In this document: positions 8,572 through 16,750 of the stretch, in pieces
Layout: the number at the start of each line of letters is the position of its first letter
How positions within the stretch are numbered: position 1 is the stretch's first letter
Assembly (NCBI GenBank): GCA_016938175.1
Contig: JAFGVE010000023.1
Span: 108,859-172,858 of the forward strand
Length of the DNA: 64,000 nt
Origin: Campylobacterales bacterium
Lineage (GTDB): Bacteria > Campylobacterota > Campylobacteria > Campylobacterales > Sulfurimonadaceae
Direction: 5' to 3'
Made by a program: the position numbers and the translations under genes
The notes under the pieces: model-generated
Database searches by the model: none
Told to the model about the DNA's origin: nothing
What the model saw: the letters and a program-made list of their open reading frames with translations, nothing else

Positions 8572-9683
8572 TACATACCTCTTCTTACGAGTTTAACACC
8601 CATTTCTGCATGATGTGTATATGGAAACTGATCAAAAAGTGCCATGGATACAACATCATGCGTCTCTGTTAAAATTTCCAAATCTCTGTAAAGTGTTTCT
8701 GGATTACAAGAGATATAAAGTATTTCACTATATCGCATACTAAAACGTGCAGAAGTTTCATCCATCCCACTTCTTGGCGGATCGACAAAAATGGTGCTGA
8801 TATTATAGTTACTTACATCCACATCTTTCATACGACGAAACTCTCGTACACCATCAAGTGCTGAAACAAATTCCTCTACACTCATCCGTACAAACTCTAT
8901 GTTACTAACATCATTGAGAGACATATTCTCTTTTGCAGCATTTATTGATGACTTAGATATCTCAGTTGCAAGTACTCTATCAAAATGTTTTGCAAAAGGA
9001 ATTGTAAAGTTCCCAGCACCGCAATAGAGCTCAAGTAAGTCACCATTAGTTGGAGTAATCATATTCAAAGCCCATCCAACCATTTTTTCATTTACTCTCG
9101 GATTTGGCTGGGTGAAACTATTTTCTATATGCTTAAAAGTATAATTTTCTTGATTTATAGCAAGTTTTTCAGTTATAAAATCTTGTCCTATTACAACTTT
9201 TTGTTTTCTAGAGCGCCCAATAATGTAAATCCCTAACTCTTGTGCTATTTGTGTCGCAACTAAAGACCACTCTTCATCTAGAGGCCTATGATAAAGAAGT
9301 GAAACTACTATTTCACCTTCACTACTGCTTAAAAAGTCTGCACCAAAAAGTTTAAAATCTATTTTTTTTTCTTTTATTTGTTCAAGTAACTTTGGCATTA
9401 AAGCAGCAATATGTTCATTTACTTGCGGACATGCATCAATTAGAACAATACCGCTCTTTTCTTGATGATTCATAGCATAAAATATTTCGTTTTCTTTATG
9501 CCATATTTTAAATTCACTACGTGCACGATAATGAGATTCTGGAGAACTAAAAACTTCGATATCACCCTTAAAATAAGGTAAAAAACGGCTCTTATTTAGT
9601 GCTACTTTACTCTCTAGCTGTCCTGTGTAACCAGAATCATAAACTTTACAAGCACCACACTCTCCAAAATAGCTACAATCCAA
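8571..9683 (-). CDS. trmA: tRNA (uracil-54-C5)-methyltransferase TrmA
   Basis: A 370-residue SAM-dependent methyltransferase that makes m5U54 (ribothymidine) in tRNA. It begins CSYFGECGACK and contains QPNPRVNEKMV, the SAM-binding LLELYCGAGNFTIPFA, the FVDPPRSG loop and the catalytic cysteine in YISCNPETL. These match TrmA; the absence of an N-terminal TRAM domain and of a complete 4Fe-4S cysteine set argues against RlmD. The start is TTG at 9683, preceded by AAGGAAAG. It lies 12 bases after fliP in the same direction, so it may be read from the flagellar transcript. Confidence 0.9.
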   Translation of the reverse strand: MDCSYFGECGACKVYDSGYTGQLESKVALNKSRFLPYFKGDIEVFSSPESHYRARSEFKIWHKENEIFYAMNHQEKSGIVLIDACPQVNEHIAALMPKLLEQIKEKKIDFKLFGADFLSSSEGEIVVSLLYHRPLDEEWSLVATQIAQELGIYIIGRSRKQKVVIGQDFITEKLAINQENYTFKHIENSFTQPNPRVNEKMVGWALNMITPTNGDLLELYCGAGNFTIPFAKHFDRVLATEISKSSINAAKENMSLNDVSNIEFVRMSVEEFVSALDGVREFRRMKDVDVSNYNISTIFVDPPRSGMDETSARFSMRYSEILYISCNPETLYRDLEILTETHDVVSMALFDQFPYTHHAEMGVKLVRRGM

Positions 9684-9694
9684 TTCTTCTTTCC

Positions 9695-10432
9695 TTACTT
9701 TATACTTGCTATTAAATTACCAATGAGAAGATTCCAACCATCAATGAGTACAAATATAAGTATTTTAAAAGGGAGAGAAATCATAACGGGTGGAAGCATC
9801 ATCATACCCATAGACATTAATATAGAAGCGACAACCATATCAATAACTAAAAATGGTAAAAAGAGTAAAAAACCTATTTCAAATGCCGTTTTTAACTCAC
9901 TAATGACGAATGCAGGAATCACAACTGAGAGTGGAACATCTGCAATCGTTTGTGGATTTTCCATTTTTCTAATACGAAAAAAAAGTGCTAAATCTTTTTC
10001 ACGTGTATTTCTAATCATAAAGTTTTTAAATGGTAAAGCTGTCTTTGTGAAAGCCTCTTCATATCCTATTTTCTCTTCAACATAGGGTTTAATACCACTC
10101 TCATACGCTTTTGTTCCTATAGGTTCCATTACAAAAAAAGTAAGTATCATAGCTAACATGACGAGTAGTTGCGTTGGTGGCACCTGTTGTGTTCCAAGAG
10201 CTTGACGTAAAAAGCCAAACACGATGACAAAACGTGTGAAAGTTGTCATAACTAAAACCATTGAAGGAGCCAATACAAGAAGCGTTAAGACAACTAAAAC
10301 ATTCAGTGAAGATACAAGCTGTTGAGGGGTATCGGGTGCTGAGAGTTCAAAATTCATTGTCGGCACAGTAACACTCTCTGCCGAAAATGCAAAGCTACTC
10401 AATAAAAGTAGCACAATAAGGCTACGCAACAT
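9695..10432 (-). CDS. fliP: Flagellar type III export protein FliP
   Basis: A 245-residue integral membrane component of the flagellar export gate (FliPQR). A signal peptide covers about residues 1-17, followed by four predicted transmembrane helices. The family signature is clear: LVLAPSMVLVMTTFTRFVIVFGFLRQALGTQQVPPTQLL, read here in parts, and near the end IDMVVASILMSMGMMMLPPVMISLPFKILIFVLIDGWNLL. Its start codon overlaps the motB stop by one base, giving the operon motA - motB - fliP. FliQ and FliR are not adjacent. Confidence 0.96.
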   Translation of the reverse strand: MLRSLIVLLLLSSFAFSAESVTVPTMNFELSAPDTPQQLVSSLNVLVVLTLLVLAPSMVLVMTTFTRFVIVFGFLRQALGTQQVPPTQLLVMLAMILTFFVMEPIGTKAYESGIKPYVEEKIGYEEAFTKTALPFKNFMIRNTREKDLALFFRIRKMENPQTIADVPLSVVIPAFVISELKTAFEIGFLLFLPFLVIDMVVASILMSMGMMMLPPVMISLPFKILIFVLIDGWNLLIGNLIASIK

Positions 10433-11208
10433 TACTTAGCCGCCGCCTTATCTAAAACCGAAGTTGTGGTCTTTGCACCCTCTTGATTTTTCTTACCATA
10501 GAAGTGAAGTTCTACTCTACGATTTTTCTCACGTCCTGACTTTGTTGCATTTGTCGCAACAGGTTGATATTCACCATAGCCAGCAGCACTAATTCTATTT
10601 GGAGCCACACCATCTAAAATTAGTTCATGAAGTACAGATATAGCACGGGCACTTGAGAGTTCCCAATTGTCTTTAAAAGGGCTATCTCTTCCTGGACCAC
10701 TATCATCAGTATGTCCTTGAACACTTACCTGCATATCATTTGGCAATTCTTCAATGATAAGTGCTACTCTCTTTAAAAATAAAAGTGCATCTTGATTTTC
10801 AATAGTTGCACTTCCCGGTTTAAACAAAAGAGCTGCAGGAAGTTCTATAACAAAGCCCTCTTGAGCTTCTTCTACGGTAATAGCAGGCCCTTTTGTCTGC
10901 TCCATCATCTCATTAGCGTCTCCAGCAGCCTGCTGTACACGATTTACTATTTCACTCGTCTCATCACGAGACTCGATAGGTGTAGACTCTTGAATACGCT
11001 GTTTAGAAATTTCTGTTTTGGTACCACCCTCCAAAACACTCATAGCCCCTGATAATGAACCAATAGCCTCTGAAATTTTCTTTGCATCCATACTTGACAT
11101 TGAAAGAAGTAAAACGAAGAAACACAGAAGAAGAGACATAAGGTCTCCAAAAGCTGCAAGCCAAGCAGGCAGACACTCTTCACATTCAGGACACTTTTGC
11201 TTACCCAT
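10432..11208 (-). CDS. motB: Flagellar motor stator protein MotB
   Basis: A 258-residue stator subunit that anchors the MotAB proton channel to peptidoglycan. The single transmembrane helix near the N-terminus reads WLAAFGDLMSLLLCFFVLLLSM and includes the aspartate that carries protons. A flexible linker and plug region follow. The C-terminal OmpA-like domain (about residues 135-240) shows VQGHTDDSGPG, NWELSSARA and GYGEYQPVA-N-GR-KNRRVELHF, the peptidoglycan-binding signature. The N-terminus has a CPECEEC cysteine cluster, common in campylobacterotal MotB. It follows motA by 11 bases. Confidence 0.96.
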   Translation of the reverse strand: MGKQKCPECEECLPAWLAAFGDLMSLLLCFFVLLLSMSSMDAKKISEAIGSLSGAMSVLEGGTKTEISKQRIQESTPIESRDETSEIVNRVQQAAGDANEMMEQTKGPAITVEEAQEGFVIELPAALLFKPGSATIENQDALLFLKRVALIIEELPNDMQVSVQGHTDDSGPGRDSPFKDNWELSSARAISVLHELILDGVAPNRISAAGYGEYQPVATNATKSGREKNRRVELHFYGKKNQEGAKTTTSVLDKAAAK

Positions 11209-11219
11209 AAACTACTTCT

Positions 11220-11984
11220 CTAGTCAAATTGACTTACACGGTCAGAAGGTGCAAGGTAAGCAAGTAATTTTGCTTCTAATACACGTGGTGCATCACCTGA
11301 TTGAATAGACATAATTCCAGAGATAATCATCTCTTTTACAACTGTCTCTTCCTCATTTCTAATCGATAAAATATTATAAATCGGTGTACCAAAGATATTA
11401 CCAATCATCGCACCATACATGGTTGTAAGGAGAGCAACCGCCATAGAAGGACCAATTGCAGAAGGGTCAGCCATATTTAAAAGCATCGCAACAAGACCGA
11501 TAAGTGTACCAATCATACCCATTGCCCCTGCAAGTCCTGCCCAGTTGTTAAATATAGACGCATACGTTTTATGACGACCACTTGTTTGTTCCATATCTAT
11601 CTCTAAAAGTTCACGGATAGTATCAGGTTCACTCCCATCTATCGCCATAGAGAGTCCCTTTTTTAAAAACTCATTCTCTTCATTGTTAACTTCACTCTCA
11701 AGTGCCAAGATACCGTCTTTTCTAGCTTTAGTAGCAAACTCTACTAGCTTTTTTATTAGCTCGTTTACATCCTCTTCACCAGGTTTAACTGCCTTCATAA
11801 AAACTTTTGTAAACTTTTTCATCTGTGCCGGTTTAAAAGATACCATTAAGGCACCAATACTACCACCGACAACAATTAGTACTGAAGGAATATCGATATA
11901 AGCGCCAACACCGACACCCATAGCCATAGCCCCAAGAAGGAGAGCAAGAATTAAAACTAAACCAATGACTGTACCTAAATCCAT
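11220..11984 (-). CDS. motA: Flagellar motor stator protein MotA
   Basis: A 254-residue proton-channel subunit of the stator with four transmembrane helices: two near residues 1-50, two near 150-205. The conserved segments LGAMAMGVGVGAYIDIPSVLIVVGGSIGALMVSF and the cytoplasmic loop NNWAGLAGAMGMIGTLIGLVAMLLNM match MotA. The cytoplasmic domain between helices 2 and 3 is rich in charge, as needed for FliG contact. It is the first gene of the motA-motB-fliP series. The 89 bases upstream contain TATAAATTTATA at 11997-12008 and a TGTGG/CCACA inverted repeat, either of which could be part of its promoter, though I cannot assign a sigma factor. Confidence 0.96.
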   Translation of the reverse strand: MDLGTVIGLVLILALLLGAMAMGVGVGAYIDIPSVLIVVGGSIGALMVSFKPAQMKKFTKVFMKAVKPGEEDVNELIKKLVEFATKARKDGILALESEVNNEENEFLKKGLSMAIDGSEPDTIRELLEIDMEQTSGRHKTYASIFNNWAGLAGAMGMIGTLIGLVAMLLNMADPSAIGPSMAVALLTTMYGAMIGNIFGTPIYNILSIRNEEETVVKEMIISGIMSIQSGDAPRVLEAKLLAYLAPSDRVSQFD

Positions 11985-12073
11985 TCAAATACCTTGTATA
12001 AATTTATATGTGGCTTATAATACCACAAAACTTATTAGCTCCGCTTTATCTTGAGAGGAAGATTGAAACCTTG

Positions 12074-13954
12074 CTAATAATCAAGGTATGTTTGGAGAAG
12101 TTTTTCCATATAAACATTCCCTTTAATTCGCAATCCATCTGCTTTTCCATTTTCCAAAAGTACTCTATTTTGTCTCAGATCATATGAAAGATTCCCTTCG
12201 GGTGTAATGAATCCAAAACCATTGTCTACAAGGATATAGGCACTTGGTTTATACTCATCTGCAAAAAGATCACGACTCCAAATAAATTTTGAATGATCCA
12301 AATTCATCTGTGAGAGTAAAGTAGCAGCTATATCTCTTTGAGAAGCTATTTTCTCATACTGATACCCTCTATACTCTTGCTTTATAACATCTCCGTAAAA
12401 CATCATTGGGATGTGATGCCATCTTGGGTCATGTCTCTGCCAACCAAAAGGAGTATGATGCGAATGGTCTGCTACGATGATAAAAAGTGTATTTTTATAC
12501 CATGGCTCTTTTTTCGCAGACTCAAAAAACTCGCCCAAAGATTTATCTGTATAATAAACAGAGTTTAAATATCCTTTGTCAGAGTCTCCCCACTCTATGA
12601 CATCTTTCATTGGTTGATCATATGGGGAGTGCGAGCTTAGAGTAAACATAGAACTAAAAAAAGGCTCTTTAAGTTGTGAAGTTTTTTGAACAAGATACTG
12701 CATCATATAACCATCATGATAACCCAAAACTCCCTCTTGCTCAGAAGGTAAGTTAATATTGCTATTTTCTTCGATAATGTCAAACCCATTTCCATACATA
12801 TATGAAGTGAGATTTCCATAACGCAACTGCCCTCCAAAAAGAAACATACTTGTATATCCACTCTCTTTTAGGGACTGTGTTAAAAAAGGGAGTTTATAAA
12901 ACTTTGAAGGAAGATTTGTCATATAGGTTCCTTCTATTGCCGGCCAGCCTGAAAGAACGGAAGGAAGTCCTTCATGAGAGAGTGTTGCGCTTGAGTAAGC
13001 ATTTGTAAACAAAATCCCGTTTTTAGAGAGTTTCATAAAATTGGGAATAACCTCTTGATAATGTGTTGTATTTATAAAATCTCCGGCTAAACTCTCCCAA
13101 AAAATCAATACAACGTTTGGACGCTCTGTGCTTAAGAAACTCTCTCTTGGTGCACCTTGCGTAGTTGCCATGAGTTCTTGAAGTATTTTCTCTTTTTTCT
13201 CCTCTTCCAAATCTATCGCATAATGGTTAATACCATCAATAACCACTTGATTTTCAGTAATACTATGCCCAAAGTTATAGACTGTACTAATAGCCAAATC
13301 ATTAAAGACTTTATGTTTAGAAAAATAGACACTTGCTTGAGAAATTGGAATCTCTTTATAACCTCCGCGTGCACCTAAAAAAATAAGCGGTGCGAGTAAA
13401 AAAATTAAAAATGTTGCAAAATAGTTTCTTGGTGTAGTAAGTTTATAGCTACTGTAAAGTGATTTTGTAAGTTTATAAAAGACTCCAAAAACTATAAGCA
13501 TAATCACTGTTAAAAGTATTGTTAAAAGTATTGGATTAGAAGCGATAGCCTCATCAGGGTGCTTTAAATAGTTAAAAATTTTAAAAGTCGGTTTCTCTTC
13601 CCATTCATTGTAAATACCCAATTCTATGATGTATATAAACGTAGAGATAAGTAAAACACCTAAGGTATACACAAAGAGCAAAGCCTTTAAATATTTTGAC
13701 TTAACAAGAGAATTTATTGTCAAAATAAGCCAGGGAATAACAATCAAAATTGAGGCAGAAGCGATATCAAGGCTAAGGGCATTATAGTAGGCTAAAATTG
13801 TTTCATAGTAAGGATTAGAAGCTACTTGAAGTTTATCCCAATAATAAACGACAAAGATAGTTCTAAAAGTCTCAATGAAAAGTAAAAAAAGTAAAAAATG
13901 TTTTAAAAGGGTATAAAAAATATTTTGCAACTCTATTTTAAAATTACTCTGCAT
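12074..13954 (-). CDS. LTA-synthase-type sulfatase / phosphoglycerol or phosphoethanolamine transferase
   Basis: An inner-membrane enzyme of about 626 residues with five N-terminal transmembrane helices (to about residue 205) and a periplasmic alkaline-phosphatase-superfamily domain. Metal-site elements are NVVLIFWESLAGDF at the start of the domain, IIVADHSHHTPFGWQRHDPRWHHIPMMFYG towards the end. The nucleophile region reads ATLSHEGLPSVLSGWP, where related LTA synthases have a threonine at the Ser position. Such enzymes move glycerol-phosphate, phosphoethanolamine or similar groups onto envelope glycans. The start at ATG 13954 is preferred; a GTG at 13966 in the same frame is possible. The gene is divergent from the glycan locus at 14080, which supports an envelope-modification role. 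Confidence 0.82.
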   Translation of the reverse strand: MQSNFKIELQNIFYTLLKHFLLFLLFIETFRTIFVVYYWDKLQVASNPYYETILAYYNALSLDIASASILIVIPWLILTINSLVKSKYLKALLFVYTLGVLLISTFIYIIELGIYNEWEEKPTFKIFNYLKHPDEAIASNPILLTILLTVIMLIVFGVFYKLTKSLYSSYKLTTPRNYFATFLIFLLAPLIFLGARGGYKEIPISQASVYFSKHKVFNDLAISTVYNFGHSITENQVVIDGINHYAIDLEEEKKEKILQELMATTQGAPRESFLSTERPNVVLIFWESLAGDFINTTHYQEVIPNFMKLSKNGILFTNAYSSATLSHEGLPSVLSGWPAIEGTYMTNLPSKFYKLPFLTQSLKESGYTSMFLFGGQLRYGNLTSYMYGNGFDIIEENSNINLPSEQEGVLGYHDGYMMQYLVQKTSQLKEPFFSSMFTLSSHSPYDQPMKDVIEWGDSDKGYLNSVYYTDKSLGEFFESAKKEPWYKNTLFIIVADHSHHTPFGWQRHDPRWHHIPMMFYGDVIKQEYRGYQYEKIASQRDIAATLLSQMNLDHSKFIWSRDLFADEYKPSAYILVDNGFGFITPEGNLSYDLRQNRVLLENGKADGLRIKGNVYMEKLLQTYLDY

Positions 13955-14041
13955 ATAAGACCCCACTTAAATGAACTAAATGCGGAAGTATACTTTTTTA
14001 GTGATAATAGTTTGTTAACTTCTATAGAACCTTTTCTTGTG

Positions 14042-14047
14042 TATAAT
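14042..14047 (+). promoter_or_regulatory. Probable -10 box of the glycan locus
   Basis: TATAAT at 14042-14047 lies 32 bases upstream of the ATG at 14080 in the 125-base gap between the divergent sulfatase and glycosyltransferase genes. There is no convincing -35 hexamer at the right distance, which is usual for housekeeping promoters in Campylobacterota. An AGGATA ribosome-binding sequence follows. Predicted only. Confidence 0.5.
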
Positions 14048-14079
14048 AAAGAATTTTATTCTCAGGATATTCTTTCATA

Positions 14080-15498
14080 ATGCTAGAAAAACTTTACAAC
14101 ACACCACAAAAAAGTGCTTATATTATTATTCTCTTGCTTGCACTTGGTTCAACAATTTACAATATTTATCTGCCTATTCATGGTGATGAAGCATATTACT
14201 GGATGTGGAGTCATCATATAGAGTCTGGTTACTATGACCACCCTCCTATGATTGCCTACATGATCTATTTTACAAATTTCATCTCCCAAGATGTTTGGGG
14301 TGTAAGGCTTGTAAATATTTTTAGTATGAGTATCGCTTTTCTCTATATGTACAAACTTGCAAGGCTTGTATCTAATGAGAGAACTGCTCTCACGACAATA
14401 CTTATTTTTTCATCTGTCATCTTGACACATGCAGGGTTTATTTTTGCAACTCCAGATGCTCCTCTCACACTCTTTTGGACACTGACACTTTATTACACAT
14501 ACAAGGCTCTATTTGAAGAGAAAGCTTTAGACTTTTTACTTGCGGGTATTTTTTTAGGTGCTATGATGCTTAGTAAATACTCTGCTATTTTATTTGTTGC
14601 GGGAGTAATTATTTTTGCACTTGTTAAAAAGCGCTCTCTTTTTATAAATATACATTTTTATATAGCGCTTCTTGCTTCAGTTATTGTCATAGCACCTATG
14701 CTTTACTGGAACTACAAACATGAATGGATTAGTTTTCTATTTCAAATCAATCATGGAACAACACAAGACTTTGTTATCAAACCCTGGCTTATTTTTGAAT
14801 TTCTCAGTTCACAGTTTGCTGTTTTTTCACCTGTATTTATGGGTGTTTTACTCTTCTACCTCATAAAAGACAAGCTCTATTTTCAAGATGACAAACTCTT
14901 TTTTTTGGCACTTAGTACAGTTGTAACCCTACTCTTTTTTACATATAAAAGTTTTTATATGAGTATGGCACCTAGCTATAGCGCTCCTGCCTATATAAGC
15001 GGTGCTGTTTTACTTGCAATCATCTTTGAACGCTATGAACTCAAAAAGACATTTGCCATAGGCCTTATAATTGCCCTAATATTTACACTTTTAGCACGCT
15101 ATATTTTACTCTTTCACCTTCCTGAAGTGCAACGTTTTATGTACAAAACAAAAGAGGTTGTAGCACAGTTTGCAACTCATGCAAGAAAGGGAGACCACTT
15201 TTATGGAGCACACCTGACAACTGCGGCATCATTACAGTTTTTTCTGTCTGGACATCCACAAACGGATGTAGCTATAGACGATAGATATTCTCAATACGAT
15301 ATGTGGCGTGATGAGAAGGAGTGGCATAAAGAAGGACTGGTTCTTGCCCGTAACACTAAACGTGATGCAGATCTAAAAAAGTACTATAAAACTGTTGAAC
15401 TTATAGACACAAATGTAGTGCTTCCAAATAGAGTTTTTTATACTTATAGAGTTAGTGAGCCTTACACACAAGAAGAACTCAAAGCGAGACAAAAATGA
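14080..15498 (+). CDS. GT39-family (ArnT-like) polyprenyl-phosphate glycosyltransferase
   Basis: A 472-residue GT-C membrane glycosyltransferase with about eleven hydrophobic segments. The first periplasmic loop carries HGDEAYYWMWSHHI and YYDHPPM, where the acidic pair and DHPP are the family active-site elements. It should transfer a sugar from a polyprenyl-phosphate carrier to an envelope acceptor on the periplasmic side. It is the first of three paralogues in the region (others at 18770 and 23475) and overlaps the downstream UbiA gene by 4 bases, so its donor may be the polyprenyl-phosphate pentose predicted for the UbiA-DprE1-DprE2 genes. The substrate is an inference. The C-terminal periplasmic tail (DHFYGAHLTTAASLQF onward) is shared with the copy at 23475. 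Confidence 0.83.
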   Translation: MLEKLYNTPQKSAYIIILLLALGSTIYNIYLPIHGDEAYYWMWSHHIESGYYDHPPMIAYMIYFTNFISQDVWGVRLVNIFSMSIAFLYMYKLARLVSNERTALTTILIFSSVILTHAGFIFATPDAPLTLFWTLTLYYTYKALFEEKALDFLLAGIFLGAMMLSKYSAILFVAGVIIFALVKKRSLFINIHFYIALLASVIVIAPMLYWNYKHEWISFLFQINHGTTQDFVIKPWLIFEFLSSQFAVFSPVFMGVLLFYLIKDKLYFQDDKLFFLALSTVVTLLFFTYKSFYMSMAPSYSAPAYISGAVLLAIIFERYELKKTFAIGLIIALIFTLLARYILLFHLPEVQRFMYKTKEVVAQFATHARKGDHFYGAHLTTAASLQFFLSGHPQTDVAIDDRYSQYDMWRDEKEWHKEGLVLARNTKRDADLKKYYKTVELIDTNVVLPNRVFYTYRVSEPYTQEELKARQK

Positions 15499-16355
15499 AA
15501 GATATTATCACACTTCTTCGCCCCCATCAATATATAAAAAATCTTTTTATATTTGCACCAATATTATTCGCATTTCACTTTACCCAAGAAAATTTTATAG
15601 ATGCACTCATTGCATTCATCCTGTTTAGTCTTTCGGCAAGTGGTATCTACGTTTTAAATGATTATATGGATGTAGAAGAGGACAAAAAGCATCCAACTAA
15701 AAAAAGCCGCCCTTTGGCTTCAGGTGCCATTTCAATGACACACGCAAACTTTCTCTTTTTGGGACTAAGCGCCATATCTGTATTTTCTGCACTCGCTTGG
15801 AACAAAAATCTCGCTATTGTGCTTTTTATCTATATAGTGCTCAATATTCTCTACTCCATCAAACTTAAGCACATAGCCATTGTAGACATTTTTATCATAT
15901 CTACAGGTTTTGTTTTGCGCCTTTTTGCAGGTGCGGTTGCAACACAAACTCCACTCTCTATGTGGATAATTTTAATTACCTTTCTTCTCGCTATTTTTCT
16001 TGCTCTTGCCAAACGTAGAGATGATGTACTTCTATCTCTTCAGGGAAAAGAGACACGTAAAAATATAGACGGCTACAATTTAGAGTTTGTCAATGCAGCG
16101 ATGGTGCTTATGAGTGGAGTTGTAATAGTCAGTTACCTCCAATATAGTGTTTCTGCAGAAGTTATTGCAAGAGTTGGAAGCCAGTACTTATACCTCAGTA
16201 CTTTTTTTGTTCTTCTTGGTATTCTTCGCTATATGCAAATTACCTTTGTAGAACAAGCAAGTGGAAGTCCAACCAAAATAGTTTTAAAAGACAGATTTTT
16301 ACAAATTACTATTTTCCTCTGGCTTGCTAGTTTCATAGCTTTAGCAAAACTCTGA
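15495..16355 (+). CDS. Polyprenyl-phosphate phosphoribosyltransferase (UbiA family, Rv3806c type)
   Basis: A 286-residue UbiA-superfamily membrane protein with about eight helices. The first aspartate motif reads LNDYMDVEEDKKHPTKKSRPLASG, the NDxxDVxxDxxHPxKxxRP form typical of decaprenyl-phosphate 5-phosphoribosyltransferases rather than of quinone-pathway UbiA. The second is YSIKLKHIAIVDIFI followed by RLFAGAVAT. AKRRDD lies further on. The enzyme should condense PRPP with a polyprenyl phosphate to give polyprenyl-phospho-ribose 5-phosphate at the inner membrane. It is followed by GtrA, DprE1-like and DprE2-like genes with overlaps of 1 to 4 bases or small gaps, the remaining steps of the same pathway. 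Confidence 0.87.
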   Translation: MKDIITLLRPHQYIKNLFIFAPILFAFHFTQENFIDALIAFILFSLSASGIYVLNDYMDVEEDKKHPTKKSRPLASGAISMTHANFLFLGLSAISVFSALAWNKNLAIVLFIYIVLNILYSIKLKHIAIVDIFIISTGFVLRLFAGAVATQTPLSMWIILITFLLAIFLALAKRRDDVLLSLQGKETRKNIDGYNLEFVNAAMVLMSGVVIVSYLQYSVSAEVIARVGSQYLYLSTFFVLLGILRYMQITFVEQASGSPTKIVLKDRFLQITIFLWLASFIALAKL

Positions 16356-16750
16356 TGCTTGCCATTCGTTATATACTTTTCGCACTTGCTTCAACGCTTC
16401 TCAACTTAGGATTTCAATATCTTAGTTTCGCTTTTTATAAAGGTTTTTTATCTCTATATATAGCCATGTTCTTTGGAACACTTGCAGGACTTATCTTAAA
16501 GTATATGCTTGATAAAAAATATATCTTCTTTCATACACCTAAAACAAAAAAAGATGATGGTAAAAAATTTATGCTTTACTCTCTTATGGGAGTCTTTACA
16601 ACCTTTATATTTTGGGGATTTGAAATAGCTTTTGATTTTCTCTTTGCAGATGAAAATGCAAAATATGCAGGTGCACTTCTTGGACTTAGCATAGGCTATA
16701 TAGTAAAATATCAACTCGATAAAAAATTTGTCTTTAAGGATGGTGTGTGA
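16355..16750 (+). CDS. GtrA-family membrane protein (putative lipid-linked sugar flippase)
   Basis: A 131-residue protein with four transmembrane helices, the GtrA/DPMS-flippase fold. The motif FGTLAGLILKYMLDKKYIFFH near residue 45 and its repeat LGLSIGYIVKYQLDKKFVFK at the C-terminus are typical (K-x-x-LDKK-x-F-F). GtrA proteins are thought to move or help handle polyprenyl-linked sugars. In mycobacteria a GtrA protein lies next to dprE1 and dprE2 and acts in arabinan synthesis, so the neighbourhood here points to the same pathway. It shares one base with the UbiA gene and 4 bases with the DprE1-like gene. Confidence 0.85.
   Translation: MLAIRYILFALASTLLNLGFQYLSFAFYKGFLSLYIAMFFGTLAGLILKYMLDKKYIFFHTPKTKKDDGKKFMLYSLMGVFTTFIFWGFEIAFDFLFADENAKYAGALLGLSIGYIVKYQLDKKFVFKDGV

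Noticed and set aside
9723..10085. Plus-strand open frame of 120 codons
   Set aside because: It is antisense to fliP, whose motifs are unmistakable, and has no family features.
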